Assembly: GCA_013995675.1 (NCBI GenBank)
Contig: VWRR01000006.1
Coordinates: forward strand, 62,001 to 126,000
Direction: 5' to 3'
Origin: Cyanidiococcus yangmingshanensis
Lineage: Eukaryota > Rhodophyta > Bangiophyceae > Cyanidiales > Cyanidiaceae
DNA: 64,000 nucleotides
The position numbers and the translations under genes are program-made. The notes below the pieces were generated by a model. It had not been told where the DNA came from, did no database searches, and saw nothing but the letters and a program-made list of their open reading frames with translations. Each line of letters begins with the position of its first letter. Positions within the stretch are counted from its first letter, which is position 1. Below are positions 53,883-63,963 of this stretch, piece after piece.

Positions 53883-55076
53883 CGAAGCGCACTGGCGCTC
53901 TTACCAGGCGCTGTACCAGGCGTGGGTACAAGGGAATACGTATCCACACGCTGTTTTTCTTGGAAAGTGCTTCTGACGATGATAACATGACATTGCGGGT
54001 GTCGCAGCAGGAAACTGCTCGTTCAACAATCCATTCTACGGACATGAGACCTCCACCTCAAGGAAATGGAATGCTCATGAGATTTTGAACGGCACGTTTA
54101 CTGGTTGCAGGAACATGGATCTCATGGTTGATGCCTACTCGGCAGGTGCGCCATTCGCCATTGTTCGGTTTCTTCAGTCGACTGAGCGAGCCTGAACATC
54201 GGTCGCTTCCAGAACCCTCTCACCGAGCAGCGTATTGGTTTAGTATGGATTCTTGCTTTGCGGTCTGGTGGTGTTCTAGAAGAAAACATGCGCTATGGTT
54301 CCTGCTTCACCGCATGACGGATAAGACTGAGACGCTGCTGTTCGGCACTGAAGGAACAGGGTAAACCTGCAAAGTGGTTGTCGTACAGGGCGTTCGCGCG
54401 CTACGCACATGCCGGTGGCGTCAACCAAGTCTCGTCTTTGAGTGTCCATCGTGCTGCGATGAGCTCCGAGTTTGCGTTCGTTGGTTTGTCCGGAATGAAG
54501 GTGTCGCTCCGATAAGATGGCATGGAACGCCGGACAGCCGTTTAGGAAACAAACGCCCCAGTCTCGAATGATGCATATGCATCCTCAATGGCGATGCATA
54601 ACTCGTGAATCTTGCTGATCGAATCATGGAGCAGACACGAATGCATCCGAACGAGCGCGGATGAGATTCGTTTCGTTTCGGCATACACTGACTGAATCGC
54701 AACGATCGTTGGCCCGGAACAGACATGTCGATCTCTGGGTTAAATCGACGCTAGAAATGCAACGGACTAAAACCTCATTAGGAAATATTGTGTTTGAGCA
54801 GCGACTCGAGACACAACGTAGATTTGGGGACTCATCACGCGCACGCTCTGTGCCGATGACTGGTCAGCAATGACCTACACTTGCTTCGCGCGGTCAAAAG
54901 CATCGATCGCTTCAGGCTCCTGGCAACGGTTTAGGTCATTGATCGGGGCGCTCGTTTGCCGAATCGCCCGGGATCGGCTTCCTTTTCGGTTTTTGTCGGG
55001 AACCCAGCACAGATCGAGCATATCGACGCCGTCCTCCATTCGGCGGGACCCATGATCTGGCAACGCGCAGTGCTGT
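53883..55076. other. 1.2 kb intergenic between convergent genes
   Basis: Nothing recognised beyond short ORFs. The first 94 bases may belong to an alternative end of the thioredoxin-fold gene. Confidence 0.45.
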
Positions 55077-57152
55077 TCACTCAACCCAGACGTCGCGTTG
55101 ATAACGTTGGTTTCGCTCAAGTTGTTGCATAAACTCTTCGACCTGCTGTGCATTCAGCGAACCCTCTGTGGCCAGAATCTTGCGAAGAGCTTGGTCGACA
55201 TCTCGAGCCATCCGAGCGGCATCTCCACAGACGTAGATGTGCGCGCATTGTTCCCAAATCAGATGGAAAATATCCGACGCTCTCTCCAGGAGCCGATGTT
55301 GGACGTATCGCTTTTCGGCTTGATCGCGTGAGAAAGCCGTATGCAGTTCCAAGTTTCCTTGTTTGACGAGCGCGTCCCATTCGTCTGCATAGAGAAAGTC
55401 TCGGTCACGGTAGCGGCTGCCGAAAAAGAGCAGCGTCCTTCCTGAGCATGATTTGCGTTCTGCTGCGAAAGCGCGAAACGGAGCAACGCCCGTACCTGGC
55501 CCCACCATAATGATCGGGCATTGCGGGTCTGTGACAAGACGGAAATCGGGATTTCGGGATAGGAATACAGGAACGAGATCTCCAAGCTGGACCTGGTCGG
55601 CGAGGTAGCAGGTAGCGACCCCCTTGTGATCTCGTCCATGGATGTGATACCGAACGACTGCCACCGTGAGGGCAATCCGATCAGTACCGTGAACGATCGG
55701 GGAAGACGCGATGGAGTAAAAGCGCGGTTGCAGCGGTCGCACTACTTCGGGCAGTTTGTGGACAGGCAAACGAGCTGATGGAAATGAATGCAGTACATCG
55801 ACGAGTTCACGGCCCTGGAGGAAGGCCTCCATCGCCTGATGATCTCGACGCAGCGTTTCCGCGAGTTCACGCTCCTTGAGCGCTGCGCTTCCATCCAGTG
55901 AGGCAATGAGCGCGTCGAAGAGCGTTGCGCCCCGTATATGCTTGAGATCAGCACGTTCCTCCAACCACTGACGCACAGAACATGCTCCGTCGACGAGCTC
56001 ATCACCGCGCATATGCAAGGCAGCGAGGGTGTCCCGCACAACATCGGGTGCGTTACGCGGAACAATCCCCAAGGCGTCTCCAGGAGTGTAATTCAAACCT
56101 GAGCCAGTGATATCCAGCTCGATGTGGTACGTCTCCTTATCTCCCTGTTCTAAGATTCGCGTAAGCAGACGCCTGACCACCAAGCGGGCCATGAACGGGG
56201 CATCCTTTGAGTAACGTCGACTGGAATCATTTGCTAGATCGGCCAGGTATGATCCTCCGCGCTCAATGTTCTCCTGTAGGTAGTCAGATCCAGGGTAAAG
56301 ATACTCCATCTGGGTCAGACGAGCGCTCAGCGCGACAATGACCGACTCCAACCAGCCGTCGATCGTGGGCCAGTCCTCTTGGTCTACCTCAGCCCGACTG
56401 GTTAGCTCAGAATCCTTCGCTGGGAGAAGAGATTGCATCCACTCGGAGAAGAGTCGTCCGGCTCGACAAAAATGCGGATACGCCCGATCACCGAGCGCCA
56501 GGACTGCGTACTGGGCGTTCTGGGGCAGCGCCACCGCCTGCGCTGCCAGCAGGTCTGCCAGCTCACGAGCATCGCTTGGCACGACGCCATCACCAGTTGT
56601 AGAACAGACAATCAGCACAACCAGTTCACGCCGGAAGTCAAGCACACGATAATGGAGCATGTTCAGCACACGCGGAGAGACGCGTCCGCCAAACCGTTGC
56701 GACAGCTGAGCAGCCACCTGGGCAGCAACCTGGCGCGAGAACCCGTACTCGGTCCCGTAGAGAATAAGAACAGGAAAACCATCCTTGGAAGCATATCGAA
56801 AAGCCTCCTGAATAAGACTAGAGGCGGCGTCCGAGGCCGTCACCACACCATCAGCACCCGCGCCTGTCACGGCTAATGATCCAGCGTTCACTTTATCGTC
56901 GAGCAGAAAGTCCTCAAAACGGCTCCGCTTCACCAGTTTAGCTCCTTTAGCTTTCTTGGAACTTGTCGTAAATAAACTACTCCATAGAGATCTCAATGAT
57001 TGAAGGATCAACCAAAACGCTATGAGAATGAGGATGCTCCCGACCACGCTTGGCATTGGGCCTCTCGGGGTTTGCCACAACCTTGTCGTATCGAATGACG
57101 CAGACCCTGTACGAGTGGCGGCCACTCGTTTCATTGTTGTCTGGCCAACCAT
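55077..57152 (-). CDS. Membrane-anchored NADPH diflavin reductase (CPR/CysJ-like)
   Basis: A 691-residue FMN/FAD enzyme. A transmembrane segment (about 34-52, SVVGSILILIAFWLILQSL) is followed by a flavodoxin domain (LILYGTEYGFSRQVAAQVAA, VCSTTGDGVVPSDAREL, LALGDRAYPHFC), a connecting domain and the FAD/NADPH module (RFYSIASSP, GVATCYLADQ, GPGTGVAPFRAF, FFGSRYRDRDFLY, VCGDAARMARDV). It passes electrons from NADPH through FAD and FMN to a partner, P450s for CPR or the sulfite reductase hemoprotein for CysJ. The anchor and size suggest CPR; the FAD-domain segments and the end QRYQRDVW are CysJ-like. I cannot separate the two. ATG 57152 opens the frame; a second Met seven codons on is possible. 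The frame is unbroken. Confidence 0.82.
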   Translation of the reverse strand: MVGQTTMKRVAATRTGSASFDTTRLWQTPRGPMPSVVGSILILIAFWLILQSLRSLWSSLFTTSSKKAKGAKLVKRSRFEDFLLDDKVNAGSLAVTGAGADGVVTASDAASSLIQEAFRYASKDGFPVLILYGTEYGFSRQVAAQVAAQLSQRFGGRVSPRVLNMLHYRVLDFRRELVVLIVCSTTGDGVVPSDARELADLLAAQAVALPQNAQYAVLALGDRAYPHFCRAGRLFSEWMQSLLPAKDSELTSRAEVDQEDWPTIDGWLESVIVALSARLTQMEYLYPGSDYLQENIERGGSYLADLANDSSRRYSKDAPFMARLVVRRLLTRILEQGDKETYHIELDITGSGLNYTPGDALGIVPRNAPDVVRDTLAALHMRGDELVDGACSVRQWLEERADLKHIRGATLFDALIASLDGSAALKERELAETLRRDHQAMEAFLQGRELVDVLHSFPSARLPVHKLPEVVRPLQPRFYSIASSPIVHGTDRIALTVAVVRYHIHGRDHKGVATCYLADQVQLGDLVPVFLSRNPDFRLVTDPQCPIIMVGPGTGVAPFRAFAAERKSCSGRTLLFFGSRYRDRDFLYADEWDALVKQGNLELHTAFSRDQAEKRYVQHRLLERASDIFHLIWEQCAHIYVCGDAARMARDVDQALRKILATEGSLNAQQVEEFMQQLERNQRYQRDVWVE

Positions 57153-57402
57153 CGATGGCGGTCGTCGGTCGGTTGTTTTGCGGCGTGGCCAGCCCGATCG
57201 AAGATGGATGTACTACCTTGTGAAGACTTGTTTCATCTCGTAACATGAACCGACACCGATCGGTGGCGCAACGCTGCACGGGCAACGCGTTCCGCGAGAT
57301 GGGTTCGAAACATGGCTGCACCCCCGAGTTGATCGCTGGAAACCGCAGACTGAGCCACAGTCTTTATGACCGAGGGTTTGGATTGTGATCGACGGTGGAT
57401 TG

Positions 57403-58311
57403 ATGCGTCATCCTCGGGGACGCCACGATCAGGAACGTTCTCTGCGGCTCATCGGCCGACAGGTGCGGTTATTGTTGCGTCTGGCGCCTCTGGAACGGCG
57501 TTGGCGTGCTGCCGACGAGGCTGCTCTGGCGAGCGCAGTCAGTTTGGTGGAGGCGTTTCGTTGCCGGGAAGCCGCTCGGTGTCTTGGGAAGCAGCACTGG
57601 GTGTTTGCAGTTCTGGAAGACGAGCGGAAACGACAGCGCCAGGAGGCATCTAGTGCTGGCGGCGCCTACGATAGACTGCTTCGGCGGACGGCAGAACGGA
57701 TCGAAGAGACTCTCTTCGAGAGTGCCAAGCACTTGGATCAGTTGGAGGATGTTGTCAAAGAGGCTGATGCTCTCGTTTTGGAGCTGAACGAGCAATTGGT
57801 GAGCTGCAGCGACGCAGTCCAGCACGCCTCTGTGGCTGCGCTTCTGGTACGTCTCGCATGGAACGAGTCAACATTCTGGGGCTGCACCAGCGATTTCGAG
57901 GTTCTTGTTCGCCAAATGGCTTTGGAAACGGTGCGGCGACGACAACTCTGGGAACTATTACGGCGATCGTGTTACGGCTGCCACGTGCCATTGCAGTGGT
58001 GGCAGCTCGCGTCTGTTCGACCCTTTACCGATCCTTGCAACATCGAGGGCCGGGGCGACTGTGATGACGCCCCTGATTCCGAATGGAGGACGATCATGCT
58101 GGAGCCGCAACAGGTACTCCATTGCTGGGCATATTCAGACGAGGAGGTTGAGGGATCGGCACGAGACTGCTGGCGACCTCGATATGGCTACTTGACCCCC
58201 TTCGCTTGGCAGGAGTGGATCGACAAGCTGCAGCTGCTCCATGTAGCGCTGGATGAGTTGCATTCGCAAATGCTTATGACCCAGACCGAAACACGCTCGA
58301 GTCATCAATGA
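57403..58311 (+). CDS. unknown helical protein, conserved-looking
   Basis: A 302-residue protein from ATG 57403. It is mostly helical with heptad-like segments (ERIEETLFESAKHLDQLEDV, VKEADALVLELNEQLVSCSD) followed by a Trp- and Cys-containing part (WNESTFWGCTSDFEVL; RRSCYGCHVPLQWWQLA) and a C-terminal helix. Codon-level openness and high Trp content support a real protein, but I recognise no family. The CYGC pair could bind metal. It is divergent from the diflavin reductase, with about 250 bases between starts. Confidence 0.6.
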   Translation: MRHPRGRHDQERSLRLIGRQVRLLLRLAPLERRWRAADEAALASAVSLVEAFRCREAARCLGKQHWVFAVLEDERKRQRQEASSAGGAYDRLLRRTAERIEETLFESAKHLDQLEDVVKEADALVLELNEQLVSCSDAVQHASVAALLVRLAWNESTFWGCTSDFEVLVRQMALETVRRRQLWELLRRSCYGCHVPLQWWQLASVRPFTDPCNIEGRGDCDDAPDSEWRTIMLEPQQVLHCWAYSDEEVEGSARDCWRPRYGYLTPFAWQEWIDKLQLLHVALDELHSQMLMTQTETRSSHQ

Positions 58312-59403
58312 AGAGACATCGACAATGCGTTACGTGTGACGAAAATTCGCCGGACCAGCTCGTGCAACCAGGCCGTCGGCGTTCGCTTTTCCAGGGTCCA
58401 AGAGTGCCCTCTGCCTCCATTCAAAACAATTTGGGGTTTGAATATTTCAGCAGCTCGGTCTCATTTTCCTGAATTATACAGCGCCGGTCGCGCAACAGAA
58501 TTTCCTCGCACCGCGCACGAGGAAACCGGGTCCCGAGTAGAGCTCTTCCGGGTCGTTTGCTTGCTATTTTCCTGATTGGTTTTGAAATATGCAGTGGTGA
58601 CTGCGCACAAGCAAGAGTGAAGCAGAGCCCTTTGCGTTTGGCAAAGCGAGAGAGCGGCAGCATCTCGTATCGAGAGCCTGTTGGGTGCGAAACTGACCCC
58701 TATCGTTGCGAGTCTCACTAGGCGATCGCACACTCGAATTTCGATATCCTCTACAGCGTACTACCCCCAATCTTGTTCCATGCATGCTCGACTGCTGCGC
58801 AACGATCGTCAATATCGTTCGATGGTGCATTCGCGTTCACGAAATTATGCGGCATCTGCATTGCGATATCAGCCGTCCAGCACACGATTGCATGGCGTCA
58901 AAGAAAGCAAAACATAAGACACTTGTACAAAGGAAATTGGCAAAAATACTTTCATCGGCGCTTTAGCCAGGCTTTCATGGTATGCAGGAGCGAGGCAACC
59001 CGCTACTCAGGTTGCATTGATTGCTCGTAGAGCAAAATCTCCATTGTAAACTCAGACGAACGGCGCTCCATGGTTGATCATATCTCATGCTTTTGCTGGG
59101 CCCGGTTTTGCTCTCTCTATGAATGGTATTGATGAGGTTTTCCCCAACAGCGCACTGACCTTGACACACACCTATCGCATGAGATCTTCTCAGGGTGCTG
59201 GTCAAGAGCAGACATATCAGCTCAGCTTCCAGAACATTTCGAAGCGACGCTGTCGATGAGGACACTCAGTCTTTGATAATGATCTCAGGCGACCGGTGCG
59301 TGTAAAGATCAGTGCGCTGTTGGCAACAACGTCAGACACCTATCAGGTTCTGTGTCGCACCACGTCGATCGAGCAGTACAGCGAAGCCCGGTACAACCAC
59401 AGA
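58312..59403. other. 1.1 kb intergenic, no gene recognised
   Basis: Short ORFs only, overlapping in several frames. AT-richer than the surroundings by eye, with nothing structured. Confidence 0.45.
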
Positions 59404-59820
59404 TCACTGTTCTGACTCATGGCGTCCTTTTTGTAGCGCAAGCCAAAAAGTTGCGAGGAAACCTGGCAAACTCATCGAAAGGATCACACTCGTCCACATT
59501 GTCCCGTACTGGGGTTTTCCTGAACTCAGTTCAAACACGCACCCTATCGCCGCGATTGCCAACACACTCGAGATACCTAGATATCCATACGCTGGGATAG
59601 GGAAGCGCAAATACGCTGGTGTGTCGTCATCGCGACGCATCCGACACTGGCTCCGAGCCAAACAAGTGTGCCGCGCTCGACGCCGCTGCGTTCGTCGAAA
59701 CTCGGGCCCCGATCTCGAACGCACATAGCTACATCCCAGACCAGGTAGCTGAGTGATGGAGAGACGGACCGGACACACGAACCCTGTTGCGAAACTCTGG
59801 AGCCTATCAAGCTGGATCAT
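59404..59820 (-). CDS. putative plastid-targeted small membrane protein
   Basis: A 138-residue ORF from ATG 59820. The first 65 residues are Arg/Ser-rich and acid-poor with aromatics near the start (MIQLDRLQSFATGFVCPVRL), like a transit peptide. The mature part would begin near RRDDDTPAYLRFPIPAYGYL and has two hydrophobic helices (GYLGISSVLAIAAIGCVFEL; WTSVILSMSLPGFLATFWLA) and a charged end. This looks like a small plastid membrane protein, but no family is recognised. The frame continues upstream to 59976 without better evidence. Confidence 0.42.
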   Translation of the reverse strand: MIQLDRLQSFATGFVCPVRLSITQLPGLGCSYVRSRSGPEFRRTQRRRARHTCLARSQCRMRRDDDTPAYLRFPIPAYGYLGISSVLAIAAIGCVFELSSGKPQYGTMWTSVILSMSLPGFLATFWLALQKGRHESEQ

Positions 59821-60483
59821 ACGACAGGCGAAGCGATACGCACATCCACGAACGCGTAAAGAAAAGCGTTTCGATGGTGGAGATCCGCGGCACTCGGCGG
59901 GAGCTCGGGCCACGGCCTCCGAGACGCCACGCATCCGATCGTAGCATTCCAATGGATCGCAACCGATGACAATCAATCAGGTTTTCCAGTTCGTCTCTCG
60001 CAGAGACCAAATGGGAACACGACCATCCATCATTCAAATGGTTCTTGAGCTATCGCTCCGCGAGTCTCTGTAGAACTCTTGAAGAGACCGAATGGGAACA
60101 AAATCAGTAGCCATGGATATCGTTCTTGACAGATTGTTCCGCGAGTCGCTATGAATCTCATGGAAAGATCAACAGGAATGATTCCGTCTGCATATGTGTC
60201 CCGAGCATTCACATGGAGCTTCGACGAAAACCTCCAGAGTCATCCGATAAAACAAGCACCAAATCCTGGATATGGTGGACTCGATCAATCGAGCTCGCGC
60301 GGCTTTGCGCCACCGGGAACATCGTCGTCGCGCGTCAGTGACGACCGGCAACATCACGGGTCGTCACCGAACAGGACGTGGTCGATCTGCGGCGAAGAAA
60401 ATCTCGGTCTGGTCAACGTATAGCGCCGTGACGCGTACGCCCTCGCGAGCTGCTTGACTACGACGTATGCAAAACCGTTCAAA
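59821..60483. other. divergent intergenic with an 81-bp duplication
   Basis: Upstream region of the large unknown gene. It contains a diverged two-copy repeat (listed separately) and no convincing gene; short ORFs near 60126-60457 have no domain. Confidence 0.5.
60001..60163. repeat. Diverged tandem duplication, 81-bp period
   Basis: AGAGACCAAATGGGAACA at 60002 recurs as AGAGACCGAATGGGAACA at 60083, and GGTTCTTGAGCTATCGCTCC with CGCGAGTCTCT recurs as CGTTCTTGACAGATTGTTCC with CGCGAGTCGCT. Two ageing copies stand head to tail. Confidence 0.7.
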
Positions 60484-63400
60484 ATGGGCATCACAGCTAG
60501 TTTGTTCCGTTCAACTGGACAAACAACGGATAATGAGTTCAACTTGGAGAATGCGCGTGATGAATCAATTGAGGCGGTTTCGGCGGAAGCGTGGCTGTGG
60601 AATGCGTCGTTTCCGTTGACTGCCACCGACTTGAGTGGCACAAGTCGTGCTGCGTCCGATGCCACATCTAACTGGAATCCTGAAAGTTATGTCTCTTGGC
60701 AGTTGGCATCAGGCCCATGGAGCATTGTTCGTGAGCCAGGAGCTTGTCTGTCGGTCGTGCGAAACGGGCCGCAGCGTGCCAGGGGCGCTCGTCGAGGCAA
60801 AGGCGCGCTACGCCGGAGCGAACACCCCAGCACCGGCACCGCTGTTGGGACTGTTCTGGATAACGTGTTGCAGCCAGGATGGCTCTATGATGTCGTTTCC
60901 ATGGACCTGTGGAATCCTCACCTGATTGACCTGTTGCAATTGAGGATTCAGCGCTCATTCAAGTCGTCATTAAACGAGGCGCTCTCCGTCGAGGAAGGCG
61001 CCAATGAGGCCCTCACAGATAGTAGCGCGACTCATGAAGAAGCACTCTTGGCGCTACTTCTACATCTATTATGGCTTCCCAACAGTGGCTCGTCTACACG
61101 TGAACGCGTCTCGTCGGAATGGATACGCTATTCGATGAATACACCGTGGTCGCAGGCTTGTCCCTCGCTCACTCGCCAGGATATATGGGCGCTCTGCGCT
61201 GCCTGCTTGCAGGCATCGTTGTACGCACCATGTGCGCATGTGCGCCAGAGAGATTCTACTGACAAGCGGCATTTATTGAACGACCGAGAGCAGGAGGCGA
61301 CACCAGGTACACCAGACTCAAACAGTGCATTTGAGAGTCACGTGGTCTCGGGGCAGCCCGAGTGGAATGGAGCTCAGTCCAGGTGCGGTGCAGGATCGAA
61401 CAAGACATCTAAGCAATTCGGGAAACAGATGCTTGTCCAGGAAGATAGGAAGGTGAATACTGCCTCCAGTTGCGTTCTGTGTTATTGTTTACGCAAACGA
61501 TTCCTACTACGTCTTCGACGAGACATGGCTGTGACACGGTGGCTCCTGATGATGTTTGCTGCGGAGCACGGCGGTCTCTCTCATCGCCTACCAGCATGGG
61601 TCGCGAATGTGCCCTTGTGTATTGGTTGCGATTCCTTGAAACACATTGAGCAAATCTTATCGTGCATGCTTGGGGCCGTTCTCGACATGAAGTCGTTTTC
61701 ACATCCAAGCGATGACCTGGCGGTGTCACCCTGGACTCACTCGATTAGGGATATTGAACGCGCGAGTATAGAGCGGCACAAGATACGAGGTCACAATCCT
61801 GAGATTCAGGTTGCATGGAATGCCTCGATGGAGCGTGTCCGTAAGGGATCGAAAGCGCCTCTGGAAGAGATTGAACGAAACAGCAATGATGAAGAGGTGC
61901 TGTTTGATGGTATTTGTCCGAGGCTAGCGCGGTCCTCGGGATCGTCTGCATGGGATCGTTTCCGCCAATCCTGCGCCCAGGTCCGCCTACACGTCTCGTA
62001 CGACCCGCTACAACATGATCTTTTTGCGGATGGTTGCCTTTCGCTCCCGTTTGAGAAGCTTTTTGATGTTGCTGCATTGTTTCAGTCGCTGTCCGTGCTC
62101 ACACGCCGTAGTCGCACCCCTGCGGTGCTGAACGACCCGATCGGCGGAGAGATGAATCCTGCCGAAGGATGCAGTCTGCGAGCGCATTCGGAACGTCAGC
62201 GACAAATTCAGGAGACTCAACAGCTTGCCTCCGAGTCGAACCAACAGGCAAGCGCATCAAAGAGCTCGGAGTCCAAGTATTCCTTTGCTGTCGTCTCGGG
62301 GCCGCGCTCGCATGGTGAGCGTCGGGTGTATCGTCCCTGCTCTTGTCGAGGCTCGTTAACAGAGACCTTCTCACTGAGACATGAGGCCCCCAGCCTATTG
62401 GATCGTGACCTTATTCCACACCACGAACATGACCGAACCCGAGAACCGCTCCATTCATCGAGCGCTACGAGGACGCCACTGCCGATCCACGAGCCGATAT
62501 CATCATTCCAGGAAGGGTTCTGCGCCGAAGGCTCGAAGGAAAGCAGGCCGGGCCCTCGTCCTCACTCTAGTCCTATCTGCATGCACAAACGCCATCGACA
62601 GGATACCCTCGAAGAGCAGCGCAAAAGCCTCTCATCCAGTGAGCAGGGTCGCCGACGAACGCGCTCCCTCCAGTCGGTCTCTGGTGGACGCTGCCGCTTT
62701 GCGAGCTCGTTGGACGACCACCGAGACGCTTTCATTGCAGGTGCGTGGAATGCGGAACGAGACCATCCACTCAGGGGTGACCTCGAGCGTCTCGAGCGTT
62801 ACGTCCATGCACTGGAGCAAGTCACAGAGGATCTCGAGCGCTTGATGGACTCGTTCAAAACGCCGCCAGCCAATGCTCATCAGTGTGAGCGTCATCGAAA
62901 GAGCGCATCGTCACCGAGTCTATCTACACCGAGCATACCATCGTGCTCGCGGAGACGTCCTGATCTCGTCTTGGTGGAGGATCCGAAGACTGCAGACGTC
63001 TTCGATTTGTTCGAGATGGAGAGTAGGACAAGACAGCCGCTCATGCACTGCTTTCATGGACTCGTTCGAGAGGGAATCCTGAGTGAGTCGCTTTACCCAA
63101 GCGTGTGCGCGCTCTCCACGGATGACCATACTGCATGGTCTGCATCGAATGGAACAACGTGCAACGAATCTTTATCAGCAGTGAATGTGTCACAAGGCAG
63201 TACGAGCGACATGTTCGAGAACAGCGCTGCGGGCGACCACTCCACACGGATGCAAAATAGCCGTGCTTTCCTAATGACGCCTTTCTGGCTCGCTTGCACT
63301 GCTTCGGCGGCGTTCAAGTCGTACTGGGGATCTGCTGCGAGCGCTAGCTCCCCGTCGAACGAACAACCAAGACTTTTGAACCAAGATAGCTTTCATCGAG

Positions 63401-63963
63401 GCTCATCTTTAACGGAGCAGCTTCGACATTCGTCAGCTCGTTTCTGGACTCGTCGTTCTGACACGACCGCTAGACGAGGTATGGCGACATCGCACCCCTT
63501 GACGGATTCGAGTTCCAGCGCGGAAGCGATTTTTGTCAGTGCACGCTCCTATAGGATTGGCACATTCCCATCGACGGGCTCTTGTCGTGGATACACCATC
63601 GTCTATCGTTGCCGAGAGACCGCTGATGCTTCCATGCCTTACCCCAATGCGGTAGACTCCACGAGTCCGACCCAGGTGTCAGCGAAAGCATCAGCGATTT
63701 CTCCTCTCAGTGTCGTTTCTGACGCTTCCCCAGCGACATTGGCGGCCATGAGACGAGACGCATTCCGTTCTATGGACCGAATCTTCCAAGGCGACTCGGC
63801 GACGCGAGTGTCTGAGGCACCACCAAATGGACCGTATCCATGGGGTTCACTCTCGTCGGCGTCGACTTTATCACCGGCAGATGTGAGCGGGGCTTTGTCA
63901 GAGAGATACCGCTCTCCTGAAGGACAACGCGAGCGCCTCAACGTGATCTCTGGTCGCCATTGA
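60484..63963 (+). CDS. large unknown Ser-rich protein, predicted N-myristoylated
   Basis: A 1,159-residue protein from ATG 60484 (the frame is open to 60454 without an earlier ATG). It starts MGITASLFRS, fitting the N-myristoylation pattern MGxxxS. Residues about 120-400 look folded: GWLYDVVSMDLWNPHLIDLL, EEALLALLLHLLWLPNSG, RQDIWALCAACLQASLYAPC, then CVLCYCLRKRFLLRLRRDMA and VPLCIGCDSLKHIEQILSCM with CxxC pairs that could bind zinc. Residues beyond 560 are largely disordered (Ser, Arg, Gln, His) with one helix (GDLERLERYVHALEQVTEDL). No family is recognised. It may be a membrane-tethered scaffold; the paired cysteines resemble a degenerate zinc-ribbon, but this is speculation. Its 3' end is 37 bases from the window edge. 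Confidence 0.7.
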   Translation: MGITASLFRSTGQTTDNEFNLENARDESIEAVSAEAWLWNASFPLTATDLSGTSRAASDATSNWNPESYVSWQLASGPWSIVREPGACLSVVRNGPQRARGARRGKGALRRSEHPSTGTAVGTVLDNVLQPGWLYDVVSMDLWNPHLIDLLQLRIQRSFKSSLNEALSVEEGANEALTDSSATHEEALLALLLHLLWLPNSGSSTRERVSSEWIRYSMNTPWSQACPSLTRQDIWALCAACLQASLYAPCAHVRQRDSTDKRHLLNDREQEATPGTPDSNSAFESHVVSGQPEWNGAQSRCGAGSNKTSKQFGKQMLVQEDRKVNTASSCVLCYCLRKRFLLRLRRDMAVTRWLLMMFAAEHGGLSHRLPAWVANVPLCIGCDSLKHIEQILSCMLGAVLDMKSFSHPSDDLAVSPWTHSIRDIERASIERHKIRGHNPEIQVAWNASMERVRKGSKAPLEEIERNSNDEEVLFDGICPRLARSSGSSAWDRFRQSCAQVRLHVSYDPLQHDLFADGCLSLPFEKLFDVAALFQSLSVLTRRSRTPAVLNDPIGGEMNPAEGCSLRAHSERQRQIQETQQLASESNQQASASKSSESKYSFAVVSGPRSHGERRVYRPCSCRGSLTETFSLRHEAPSLLDRDLIPHHEHDRTREPLHSSSATRTPLPIHEPISSFQEGFCAEGSKESRPGPRPHSSPICMHKRHRQDTLEEQRKSLSSSEQGRRRTRSLQSVSGGRCRFASSLDDHRDAFIAGAWNAERDHPLRGDLERLERYVHALEQVTEDLERLMDSFKTPPANAHQCERHRKSASSPSLSTPSIPSCSRRRPDLVLVEDPKTADVFDLFEMESRTRQPLMHCFHGLVREGILSESLYPSVCALSTDDHTAWSASNGTTCNESLSAVNVSQGSTSDMFENSAAGDHSTRMQNSRAFLMTPFWLACTASAAFKSYWGSAASASSPSNEQPRLLNQDSFHRGSSLTEQLRHSSARFWTRRSDTTARRGMATSHPLTDSSSSAEAIFVSARSYRIGTFPSTGSCRGYTIVYRCRETADASMPYPNAVDSTSPTQVSAKASAISPLSVVSDASPATLAAMRRDAFRSMDRIFQGDSATRVSEAPPNGPYPWGSLSSASTLSPADVSGALSERYRSPEGQRERLNVISGRH

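Noticed and set aside
57255-57325. tRNA-like stretch with TGGCGCAACG and GGTTCGAAAC boxes
   Set aside because: The box spacing is too short, there is no complementary acceptor stem and no anticodon loop can be drawn.
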